From Nocardioides speluncae (GTDB lineage Bacteria > Actinomycetota > Actinomycetes > Propionibacteriales > Nocardioidaceae), in NCBI RefSeq assembly GCF_003121585.1, contig NZ_QEOO01000042.1, positions 176,745 through 240,744 of the forward strand: 64,000 bases of DNA, written 5' to 3'. Both the position numbers and the translations under genes were made by a program. The notes beneath the pieces are model-generated. The model did not search any database and was not told where the DNA came from. It worked only from the letters and a program-made list of their open reading frames with translations. Positions 36,151-46,131 of this stretch are shown piece by piece (the stretch's first letter is position 1; every line of letters starts with the position of its first letter).

Positions 36151-36800
36151 GGTCGGCACTCGTCGTCGCCGGCTGCGCGGCGGCCGCGTTCCTGGGCCTG
36201 CTCGCGCTGGTGGTGGCCGGGTGGGCGCCACTGCACGAGGTCGACACCGAGACAGTCCGGCGGATCACCGATGTCACCCGCCGCCACGATGGGTACCGGC
36301 GCGCGCTGGCCGCGCTGACCGACGCTCTGAACGCGGAGTGGACCGTGCTCGCGGTCGCGGTCGTCTCCCTCCTGCTCTGGTGGCGGCGTCGGGCGGGGAC
36401 TGCGCTCTGGCTGTTCGGAGTGGTAGGGATCGGCAGCCTCGTCGGGCCGGTCCTCAAACAGCTGGTCGACCGGCCGCGGCCGGAGATCGCCGAGCCGGTC
36501 CATGCCTTCTCCGGGCTGAGCTTTCCGTCCGGGCACTCCGGCAGTGCCACGTTGGCCGCGGCGGCACTGCTGCTGGTGGCGTGGCCGCGGCTGGGCCCCG
36601 GCGCCCGGGTAGCGGCGGTCGTGGCTGCGGTGGCGTTCCCGCTGCTCTCGGGCTGGACCCGGCTCGCACTGGGTGGCCACTACCCCAGCGACCTGCTCGG
36701 CGGCGTTCTGCTCGGGATCGCGTGGGTGGCTGCCTGCGCCCCGCTGCTGCCCTGGCTTCGGCGCCGGTGGGATTTGGGCGGCTCGGAGGCCCGCTGCTAG
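36147..36800 (+). CDS. PAP2-family membrane phosphatase
   Basis: The 217-residue protein has the three phosphatidic acid phosphatase motifs: KQLVDRPRP, LSFPSGHSGSA and GWTRLALGGHYPSDLLGG, with Thr instead of Ser before the third-motif Arg. Five or six transmembrane helices are visible. It probably dephosphorylates lipid or polyprenyl diphosphates at the outer face of the membrane. It is coupled to the kinase gene by a GTGA overlap. Confidence 0.9.
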   Translation: MRSALVVAGCAAAAFLGLLALVVAGWAPLHEVDTETVRRITDVTRRHDGYRRALAALTDALNAEWTVLAVAVVSLLLWWRRRAGTALWLFGVVGIGSLVGPVLKQLVDRPRPEIAEPVHAFSGLSFPSGHSGSATLAAAALLLVAWPRLGPGARVAAVVAAVAFPLLSGWTRLALGGHYPSDLLGGVLLGIAWVAACAPLLPWLRRRWDLGGSEARC

Positions 36801-36896
36801 AGTTTCAGGTCGCGTGTCTACTGCCGGGTCGTCTCGGCGTTCCGGCCGCGAACCCAGACTTTCCGACCATTGACACACGATCGAAAGCGCAGCGTA

Positions 36897-37157
36897 GTGG
36901 CGAACATCAAGTCCCAGATCAAGCGTAACCGGCAGAACGAAGCTGCCCGCGAGCGCAACAAGTCGGTGAAGACCGGCCTGAAGACCGCCGTCCGCAAGTT
37001 CCGCGAGGCCGCCGAGACAGGCGACAAGGACGCCGCGCTCGCGGCCGGCCGCGCCGCGTCGAAGAAGCTCGACGTCGCGGTGTCGAAGGGCGTCATCCAC
37101 AAAAACCAGGCCGCGAACCGCAAGTCGGCCATCGCGAAGCGGGCCAACTCCCTCTGA
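36897..37157 (+). CDS. rpsT: 30S ribosomal protein S20
   Basis: The 86-residue basic protein starts VANIKSQIKRNRQNEAARER and ends KSAIAKRANSL, matching bacterial S20. The GTG at 36897 gives the conserved N-terminus; an upstream TTG would add nine unconserved residues. It binds 16S rRNA in 30S assembly. It is convergent with holA, the usual arrangement, and closed by a strong hairpin. Confidence 0.95.
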   Translation: MANIKSQIKRNRQNEAARERNKSVKTGLKTAVRKFREAAETGDKDAALAAGRAASKKLDVAVSKGVIHKNQAANRKSAIAKRANSL

Positions 37158-37180
37158 GTTCAGCACCGCCACGCTGCACG

Positions 37181-37203
37181 GCGCCGTCCCATCGGGACGG
37201 CGC
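37181..37203. terminator. rpsT/holA terminator
   Basis: GCGCCGTCCC pairs with GGGACGGCGC across ATC, followed by TTTCG. The tail is a 15-bp unit (CGCTTTCGTGCATTT) repeated twice in direct tandem at 37201-37230. Confidence 0.85.
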
Positions 37204-37241
37204 TTTCGTGCATTTCGCTTTCGTGCATTTCGGGGGCCGGG

Positions 37242-38225
37242 TCAGCGCGCCTCGCGCAGACCGGTGACGGTCAGCACCAACCGTTCCATCGCGTACGACG
37301 CGTCGGTCGCCGCGCCCTTGATGTCGGCGTCGGCCCGAGCGATCGCCTGGATCGCGCTCGCGATGCCGCGGTCGGACCAGCCGCGAGACTGATCCCTGAT
37401 CGAGCGCACCTTCCACGGCGGCACCCCGACCTCGCGCGCCAGGTCGCCCTCACGCATCCCCCGCGGCGCGGCCAGGTAGCGGGCGATCCCGCGGGCGCCG
37501 CCGGCGAACGCCGAGGTGACCAGCACCGGCGGCGTACCGCCGTCCAGCGCCCACCGCAGCTCCTCCAGCGCCGCGGCCGTCCGGCCGGAGAAGGCGGCAT
37601 CGGCGACCGCGAACGACTTGGCCTCGGCCCGGCCGCCGAAGTACTGCTTCACCTTGTCGACCGTCAACGGCTCGCCCGGGAAGTCGTTGGTCAGCTGATG
37701 GGCGGCCGCAGCGAGTGAGCGCACGTCCTGGCCCACCGACTGCACCAGCACCGAGGCGGCCTGGGAGTCGATCCGAGCACCCTGCATCCGGACCTCGGCC
37801 TCGACGAAGCGCGGGAACTCGCTCGGCTTCAGCGGCTCGGACTTCACCTCGGTGACCGAGCCGAGCTTGCGCAGCTTGGTCAGCAGCCCGGACCCCTTCT
37901 GACCGCCGTTGTGGACCAGCACGAGCGCCACGTCGTCTGCCGGCTGCCCGGCGTACTCCAGGACGGCGGTAGCCGCGTCGTCGGAGAGGTTCTCCAGCTC
38001 CCTGACCACGACACAGCGCACCGTCGAGAACAACGACGGCGCCGCCAGCTCGCCGAGGGCGGCCGGTGAGAGGTCCCCGGCGGTGGCATCGGACAGGTCG
38101 GCCTCGGCATCGTGCTCGCGCACCGCACGCCGCACCGCCCCCACCGTCCGGTCGTTGAAGAACTCCTCCTTGCCGGTCACCAAAGTGACCCGCCCCAACA
38201 CATCACCCGCCCGCGGACCCGCCAT
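37242..38225 (-). CDS. holA: DNA polymerase III delta subunit
   Basis: The protein (327 residues from the ATG at 38225) has the delta-subunit layout: N-terminal RecQ-like strand GRVTLVTGKEEFFNDRTV, FSTVRCVVVRELENLSDDAA, then the helical lid domain and the C-terminal clamp-loader collar (VTSAFAGGARGIARYLAA). It opens the sliding clamp within the clamp loader. It lies downstream of comEC on the same strand, with a MITE-like element between the two. Confidence 0.93.
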   Translation of the reverse strand: MAGPRAGDVLGRVTLVTGKEEFFNDRTVGAVRRAVREHDAEADLSDATAGDLSPAALGELAAPSLFSTVRCVVVRELENLSDDAATAVLEYAGQPADDVALVLVHNGGQKGSGLLTKLRKLGSVTEVKSEPLKPSEFPRFVEAEVRMQGARIDSQAASVLVQSVGQDVRSLAAAAHQLTNDFPGEPLTVDKVKQYFGGRAEAKSFAVADAAFSGRTAAALEELRWALDGGTPPVLVTSAFAGGARGIARYLAAPRGMREGDLAREVGVPPWKVRSIRDQSRGWSDRGIASAIQAIARADADIKGAATDASYAMERLVLTVTGLREAR

Positions 38226-38265
38226 GGACGCAACCCTGTCACACAACACCGACACCTCGGACTAT

Positions 38266-38458
38266 TGGTCATCTCCATTGATCCTCGGCCTGGCGGGCGG
38301 TGGCTCGGCGGCCGGTGGGCAGCGTCAAGCGGCTTGGCCGCGGCGCGCGCGTACGGCGCGCAACCACCATGGACAACACGCGCGCGACGCGCCGCCGCAG
38401 CGCCCACTGGCCGTCGAGCCGCCGTCCGCCCACCGTGGCGAATCAACGGAGATGACCA
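38266..38458 (+). mobile_element. MITE-like element, second family
   Basis: The 193-bp imperfect palindrome has terminal inverted repeats of the form TGGTCATCTCCrTTGAT and mirrored inner blocks (GGTGGGC..CGGC..CGGCC..GTGGGC). Flanks are CTAT on the left and CTAG on the right, where the CTAG contains the comEC stop codon. It shares only the terminal TGGTCA with the other two elements and has no coding capacity. Confidence 0.8.
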
Positions 38459-40798
38459 CTAGCGCCCCGTCACCACCCGCAGCTCACCTCCTCTCTCGAC
38501 GACGACCAGGTCGCCGCGCTCGTCGGTACGGAGGACCTCGGTGCCGGCGGCTTCGAGGGTGTCGACGAGCTCGGGAGCGGGATGGCCGTAGTCGTTGTCG
38601 GCGCCGACCGAGACCAGCGCCAGCCGCGAGCGCAGGCCGGTCAGGAAGTCGAAGTCCTGGTAGCGGCTGCCGTGATGCGGCACCTTGAGCACGTCGACGG
38701 TCAGGCCCGGGAGGGCTGCACCAAGGGCGGTCTGCGCCTCCGGCTCGATGTCACCAGTGAGCAGCAGCCGTAGCCCGCGTACCTCGACCAGCAGGACCAG
38801 ACTCGCGTTGTTGGCGCGGCTGCCCTCGTCATCGCCGGCGCCCGCGGCCGCCCGGCCGGCCGGTGCGATCACCTGGATGGTGAGCTCGCCGATCCGCCGG
38901 GTCTCGCCGTACCCGGGTACCCGTTCGACCGCCCTCACGCCCGCGGCCTGGCGCGCCACGATGGCCGCGCTGTCGGCCGGCTCGCGCAGCGAGGTCACGT
39001 CGATCTCGCCGACCTGGCGGCCGTCGAGTACGCCGGGAAGGCCGGCCACGTGGTCGATGTGGAAGTGGGTCAGCACCAGCAGTGGGACCGTCCGGACGCC
39101 GAGCCGGCGCAGGCAGCGGTCCATCGCCTGCGGCTCCGGGCCGACGTCGACCACGACGGCTGCCCCTCCGCCCGCGTTGACTACCAGGCCGTCGCCTTGA
39201 TCGACGTCGCAGGCTGCCAGCACCCAGCGCCCCGGCGGCCAGCCCGGGGTCGGCACCTCGACCAGCAGCACCACGGCGAGCAGCACGCAACCGGCAGCCC
39301 CGGCCATCGGTCGCGCCAGCAGGCGCGGTCCGAGCAGCAGCACCGCTCCACAGACCGCGACAAGGCCGAGCACTGCCCACGCGCCGCCACCCCAGCCCAT
39401 CGACGCACCGGGAAGCGCCGCGCAGATGTCGGCGACGGCCACGATCCAGGAGGCGCACCAGCCGGCCGCGGTACCGAAGAGTCGGCCGAGGTCGTCGACG
39501 ACGAGACCCACCAGGCCGGCCAGCACCCCCAGCACCGTCGCCGGCCCGACCGCCGGCGCCACCAGGAGGTTGGCAACCACCGCCACCAGGCTGATCTCCC
39601 CGGAGAGCACCGCGACCAGCGGCGTACAGACCAGCTGCGCGGCCAGCGGCACGGCGAGCGCCTCGGCGAGCCATCGGGGCAGCCAGCGCCGCAGGGCATC
39701 CCGCCAGGCCGGGCCGAGGAACAGGATCCCCGCAGTGGCCAGGACCGACAGCGCGAAGCCGGCCGAGGTCGCCAGCCACGGGTCGAGCAGCAGTAGGCCG
39801 AGTACAGCACAGCCGAGCGCGCGCGTTCCGCGCTCGCGGCCGTTGGAGCCCATCGCGATCAGCGCACAGGTGCCCATCGCCGCCGCTCGGACCACGCTCG
39901 GCTCGGTCCGCGCGAGCAGCACGAAGCCGACGATTCCGACCGCGCCCACGACGTAGAGCCACCTGCGGCGCACACCCACCCACCGCGCGACGATCAACAG
40001 GAAGCCCACGATCAGGGTCAGGTTGGTGCCGGAGACCGCGAGCAGATGGGTCAGCCCGGAGGTCTGGAAGTCGGCGACGACCTCCTCGGGCAGGTCCTGG
40101 TCGTCGCCGGCCACCAGCGCCGGCACCAGCGCACGGGGCGCGTCCGGCGTGTGCGCCACCGACTCGCGGATCGAGGCACGCACCGCCGCGGCCCCGCGCC
40201 ACGCGAGGCTCGGTCTCGAGACCAGTTCCGGGTCGGATCGGGCGGTGACGACCGCCGCCAGGTCGTGGTCCTCGGCCGGTGCCAGCCGGCCGAGGAACCG
40301 GACCGTGCTGCCGAGCTGTACGTCGCGCCACGAGCTGTCGCCGATGACCAGCACCGGCACGCCGACCCGGTGCACCTCGCCGCGGCCGAGCACCTCGTGG
40401 GTCCGCGCGCGAACCACGACGTACTCCGAGAACCGGCCCTGCTTCGTGCGGGGGTCGGAGGTGATGGTCACCGCAGTCCGAGCGGCCGCCCGCTCGACCG
40501 CCAGCTCCGCGACCGGGCTCCGAGCGACCATGGCCTCGCGCAGCAGCGCCGAGCCACCCACCGCGGCCGCCACCAGCAAACAGGCGAGCACCGTCCGCGT
40601 CCACGGCCGCCGTCGGACGCCGAGCAGCAGCCCGGCACCGCCCGCCAGTGCGGCCAGTCCTGCCCACCACGGCAGCGTGAGCGCGACCAGGCCGCCGAGC
40701 CAGGCCGCCGCGCCCAGGACTGGCATCCGTAGGTCCGGCGCGTCCACGCCGTCCCGCCCGCCATCCTCGTCGGCTTCGGCATCGGGCAGGTGCGGCAT
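38459..40798 (-). CDS. comEC: ComEC/Rec2 DNA-uptake protein
   Basis: The 779-residue protein has N-terminal transmembrane helices with a DUF4131-like segment, the competence domain (SGLTHLLAVSGTNLTLIVGF, LARTEPSVVRAAAMG) and a C-terminal metallo-beta-lactamase domain (VLTHFHIDHVAGLPGVL; LKVPHHGSRYQDFDFL). It forms the channel for single-stranded DNA, with a probable nuclease domain. It follows comEA on the same strand by about 15 bases. The TAG stop comes from the CTAG flank of a MITE-like element, so the last residues (RVVTGR) may differ from relatives. Confidence 0.93.
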   Translation of the reverse strand: MPHLPDAEADEDGGRDGVDAPDLRMPVLGAAAWLGGLVALTLPWWAGLAALAGGAGLLLGVRRRPWTRTVLACLLVAAAVGGSALLREAMVARSPVAELAVERAAARTAVTITSDPRTKQGRFSEYVVVRARTHEVLGRGEVHRVGVPVLVIGDSSWRDVQLGSTVRFLGRLAPAEDHDLAAVVTARSDPELVSRPSLAWRGAAAVRASIRESVAHTPDAPRALVPALVAGDDQDLPEEVVADFQTSGLTHLLAVSGTNLTLIVGFLLIVARWVGVRRRWLYVVGAVGIVGFVLLARTEPSVVRAAAMGTCALIAMGSNGRERGTRALGCAVLGLLLLDPWLATSAGFALSVLATAGILFLGPAWRDALRRWLPRWLAEALAVPLAAQLVCTPLVAVLSGEISLVAVVANLLVAPAVGPATVLGVLAGLVGLVVDDLGRLFGTAAGWCASWIVAVADICAALPGASMGWGGGAWAVLGLVAVCGAVLLLGPRLLARPMAGAAGCVLLAVVLLVEVPTPGWPPGRWVLAACDVDQGDGLVVNAGGGAAVVVDVGPEPQAMDRCLRRLGVRTVPLLVLTHFHIDHVAGLPGVLDGRQVGEIDVTSLREPADSAAIVARQAAGVRAVERVPGYGETRRIGELTIQVIAPAGRAAAGAGDDEGSRANNASLVLLVEVRGLRLLLTGDIEPEAQTALGAALPGLTVDVLKVPHHGSRYQDFDFLTGLRSRLALVSVGADNDYGHPAPELVDTLEAAGTEVLRTDERGDLVVVERGGELRVVTGR

Positions 40799-40813
40799 CG
40801 GAGGCTCCAGCGT

Positions 40814-41794
40814 CTAGATCGTGACGTGGGGAGCGAGGTCGGCGAGGGTGGCGTCACCGATGCCGTCCACCTCCAGCAGCTCGTCGACGCTGCTGAAGCC
40901 GCCGTTGGCGGTGCGCCAGTCGATGATGGCCTGGCCGGTGACCGGGCCGACCCCGGGCAGCTCGTCGAGCTGGGCAAGGGTCGCGGTGTTGAGGTTGACC
41001 AGGCCGGTCGGGTCCGGGGCACCGGCGCTCGGCACGGCGGCACCCGGCGCGCCGGTCGGTGCCGGCATCCCGACCAGGATCTGCTCGCCGTCGACGAGCA
41101 CTCGCGCCAGGTTCAGCGAGCTGAGGTCGACGCCGCGACGCACCCCTCCGGCCGCATGGATCGCGTCGTCGACCCGGGAGCCGGAGTCGAGGACGACGAT
41201 GCCCGGACGGCGCACCTTGCCGGCGACGTCGACGACGACCTCACCCGACGGCGTCGACCCGGCTGCCGCACCGGTCATCGGCCCACCGCTCGGCGAGCCA
41301 TCGGGTACGCCGGTCAGCGGCGCCGCCGGCGCGGCCGTCACCGACTCCCCCGGCTGCTGCCCGCGGATCACCCACCACGCGGTCACGGCCAGGCCGAGCG
41401 CCACCAGCACCGCGACCACGGCCAGCTGCCCGGGGCCGAGCCGGACCCTCCCACGCAGGGTCGGCGGCACCACCTGAGGCAGTGGGAACGCGGCCGCCCG
41501 GCGCGCGGCATGCCGACCCGGCACCGGGATCCGGGTCGGCGGCTCATCGTCGTACGCCGGCTCAGGCTCACGGAGACCGGGCACGTGGGTGTGGTCCTCG
41601 GCCGCGGCGAGCCAGTCCATCGGCACCCGGGTGTGGGTCGCGGGATAGGTCACCCGGCCCGGAGGCACGACCGTGTCTGGCTCGTCGTACGTCTCCTCGG
41701 GCATGCCGCGAGTCGCGGCGAGCTCGGCACTCAGCAGCTCGAGGCGGCGGGAGACGGCCTCGGCCTGGGCGGCGGTGTGACGACGGGAGCGCAT
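40814..41794 (-). CDS. comEA: ComEA-type helix-hairpin-helix DNA-binding protein
   Basis: The 326-residue protein has a Pro/Arg-rich cytoplasmic part, one transmembrane helix (about residues 127-150; LAVVAVLVALGLAVTAWWVI), a SLBB-like domain (VVVDVAGKVRRPGIVVL) and a C-terminal helix-hairpin-helix pair (LVNLNTATLAQLDELPGVGPV, FSSVDELLEVDGIGDATL). It binds incoming DNA outside the membrane for ComEC. The ATG at 41794 is chosen; a TTG six bases earlier is possible. Confidence 0.92.
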   Translation of the reverse strand: MRSRRHTAAQAEAVSRRLELLSAELAATRGMPEETYDEPDTVVPPGRVTYPATHTRVPMDWLAAAEDHTHVPGLREPEPAYDDEPPTRIPVPGRHAARRAAAFPLPQVVPPTLRGRVRLGPGQLAVVAVLVALGLAVTAWWVIRGQQPGESVTAAPAAPLTGVPDGSPSGGPMTGAAAGSTPSGEVVVDVAGKVRRPGIVVLDSGSRVDDAIHAAGGVRRGVDLSSLNLARVLVDGEQILVGMPAPTGAPGAAVPSAGAPDPTGLVNLNTATLAQLDELPGVGPVTGQAIIDWRTANGGFSSVDELLEVDGIGDATLADLAPHVTI

Positions 41795-41893
41795 GCCCAA
41801 GAACGTAGGCAGCGCGACTCGCTCCCGAAAGCCGGTAGTCGCCGGCTGTGGATAACTCGGCGGTCCGCGATCTGTGGACGAAAACCGGGCCGG

Positions 41894-42475
41894 CTAGCTG
41901 CCGGGCAGTCTCGGCACGTCGAGCTCGCCCTTGCGGAGGCGGTAGACCTGAAGCCGGAGGTCGTAGTACTTCTCCGTCTCGCCGACCCACTCCATTCCGA
42001 TCGACGTGGCGGTACGGGCACCCCGCTCGTTGCGAGGCCGGACGACGGCGAACAGCTCCTCGACCCCGGACTCGAAGACATGGTGGGCGACGGCGTGACC
42101 CGCCTCAGCGGCGTACCCCTGACCCCACGCCGACGGATCGAGCTGCCAGCCGACCTCGAGGTCCGAGCGCTCGGGCGGCAGCGGGAGCACCGCTACGCCG
42201 CCGAGCACGGTGCCCGTGTCGGCCGCCGTCACCGCCCAGCGACCGGCTGGCGGCACCGGTGGAGTGTCCAGCCAGGACGAAATGACCGTTGCCATCTCAT
42301 CAACCGACGAGATGCGCGACATGGCGGGGCTGAGCCAGCGGGTGACCGCGTCGTCACCGAAGACCGACAGTGCCGCCGGCGCGTCGTCGGCGGTCCACGG
42401 CCGAAGAACCAGCCGCGGAGTGCGGATCGTCGATCCCTGGATCAAGACGCGGTGGTCTCCGCCGGAACTGGTCAC
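41894..42475 (-). CDS. GNAT-family acetyltransferase (RimJ-like)
   Basis: The 193-residue protein has the RimJ/RimL pattern: IRTPRLVLRPWTADDAPA at the start, DLEVGWQLDPSAWGQGYAAEA (acetyl-CoA binding), and a C-terminal SIGMEWVGETEKYYDLRLQVY. It probably acetylates an N-terminal or side-chain amine; the target is unknown. It sits between comEA and degV, all on the minus strand. The 93 bases before comEA hold only a weak hairpin. Confidence 0.9.
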   Translation of the reverse strand: MTSSGGDHRVLIQGSTIRTPRLVLRPWTADDAPAALSVFGDDAVTRWLSPAMSRISSVDEMATVISSWLDTPPVPPAGRWAVTAADTGTVLGGVAVLPLPPERSDLEVGWQLDPSAWGQGYAAEAGHAVAHHVFESGVEELFAVVRPRNERGARTATSIGMEWVGETEKYYDLRLQVYRLRKGELDVPRLPGS

Positions 42476-42518
42476 ACCAGCAAGACAACCCGCGAGTGTC
42501 GACTATTCCCGCCCGGCG

Positions 42519-43382
42519 TCAGCCCACGATCGGCGCGACGCAGGTGGCCAGCATGCCGGGCCCGACGTGTGCACCCAGTACGGCGCCGAGCTCGCCGCAG
42601 CCGACCTCTCGGCCGGACAGGTTGTCGGCCAGCCGCTCGGTGAGCCGCTCGACGAGCTGCTCGGCCGCGGTCGGGTTCGCGAGGTGCGCGACGCTCACCT
42701 CGACCTGGCTCTCCCCCGCCGCGGCGACCGCGAGATCCGCGAGCCGGGTCAGCGCACGCGAGGAGGTGCGCACCTTCTCCAGGGTCGCGATCCGGCCGTC
42801 GTCGATCCGCAGCAGCGGCTTGACCGCCAGCGCACTGCCGAGCACCGCCGCCGCCGCGCCGATCCGGCCACCGCGGCGCAGGTACTCAAGCGTGTCGACA
42901 TAGAACAGAGACGTCGCCGCGGACGCCCGGCGTCGCGCGGCCGCAGCGGCGTCGTCGAGCGAGCCGCCGCCGGCGACAACCTCCGCCGCGTCGAGTACGG
43001 CGTACCCGGTGGCGTAGCCGACCTGCCGCGAGTCAACGGGCAGCACCTTCGCCTTGGCCTCGCGGCCCGCGACCTGCGCTGACTCGAAGGTGCCGCTCAT
43101 CTCGCCGGAGATATGCACCGACAGGATCTCCTCGACGCCGTCGGCCGCGAGCCCGTCGTACACCTCGAGCATCGTCGCCGGGCCGGGCCGTGACGTGCTC
43201 ACCGGCGTCCATTCGCGCAGCGCCTCGGCCACCAGGTCCGGCGTCGCGCCGCCCTCGACGCCCTCGTCGTAGACCTTGGCCCCGATCACGACCTGGAGCG
43301 GGACCACCACGATGTCGTGCTTGGCCACCAGCTCGGCCGGCAGACTCGCGGTCGAGTCGGTGACGATCGCGATCCTGGGCAT
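42519..43382 (-). CDS. DegV family fatty-acid-binding protein
   Basis: The 287-residue protein starts RIAIVTDSTASLPAELVAKH and has the fatty-acid pocket motifs PVSTSRPGPATMLEVYDGL, SVHISGEMSGTFESA and KPLLRIDDGRI. DegV/FakB proteins bind a fatty acid, often for FakA kinase; no fakA lies nearby. It is the first gene downstream of leuS on the same strand. Confidence 0.92.
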   Translation of the reverse strand: MPRIAIVTDSTASLPAELVAKHDIVVVPLQVVIGAKVYDEGVEGGATPDLVAEALREWTPVSTSRPGPATMLEVYDGLAADGVEEILSVHISGEMSGTFESAQVAGREAKAKVLPVDSRQVGYATGYAVLDAAEVVAGGGSLDDAAAAARRRASAATSLFYVDTLEYLRRGGRIGAAAAVLGSALAVKPLLRIDDGRIATLEKVRTSSRALTRLADLAVAAAGESQVEVSVAHLANPTAAEQLVERLTERLADNLSGREVGCGELGAVLGAHVGPGMLATCVAPIVG

Positions 43383-43437
43383 GGCCAGAGACTACCGGCG
43401 CGCGCGGGGCAGGTCGCAGCGCGCGTTCGCTGGCTGG

Positions 43438-45903
<2,466 letters not shown>

Positions 45904-45953
45904 CGTCCTGCTCTCTCTGTCGATCCTGTCTGGCCTGGTTGGTGGTCGGGCAT

Positions 45954-45978
45954 AAAAAAACCCCTCACACAGAGGGGT
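45954..45978 (-). terminator. Attenuator terminator upstream of leuS
   Basis: On the transcript of the minus strand, ACCCCTC pairs with GAGGGGT across a 5-base loop and is followed by seven T residues (positions 45960-45954). It lies 50 bases before the leuS start and 20 bases after the leader peptide stop. A second hairpin (CCGCGC...GCGCGG, 45981-46006) immediately precedes it and holds the leader stop codon. Confidence 0.88.
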
Positions 45979-45997
45979 GGCCGCGCGATCTGTTCGA

Positions 45998-46036
45998 TCA
46001 GCGCGGCTGGCCAAGAAGCAGGAACTGCGAACTCAT
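45998..46036 (-). CDS. leuS leader peptide MSSQFLLLGQPR
   Basis: The 12-codon frame ATG...TGA encodes three leucines in a row as CTG CTT CTT. CTT is a rarely used leucine codon in high-GC genomes, so translation would be sensitive to charged tRNA-Leu. No Shine-Dalgarno sequence is visible, but the -10 box TACTAT (46048-46043) would put the transcription start on or near the ATG, giving a leaderless mRNA. With the terminator downstream this is a standard attenuation arrangement, reported for amino-acid genes in actinobacteria. Confidence 0.8.
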   Translation of the reverse strand: MSSQFLLLGQPR

Positions 46037-46042
46037 GGACTC

Positions 46043-46048
46043 ATAGTA
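46043..46048 (-). promoter_or_regulatory. -10 element of leuS promoter
   Basis: TACTAT on the minus strand ends seven bases before the leader ATG at 46036. A -35 match upstream is weak. Confidence 0.5.
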
Positions 46049-46131
46049 ACCGGTTTGCGTTCGACGTGACTGCACACATTTCGTTCGACGCGCGGTTAGA
46101 CTCCCGCCCACTGCAAGTACGAGGGGTGGAG

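Noticed and set aside
38829..40670. Second long frame inside comEC
   Set aside because: It overlaps a gene with all ComEC motifs, and its product is Arg/Gly-rich noise typical of high-GC shadow frames.
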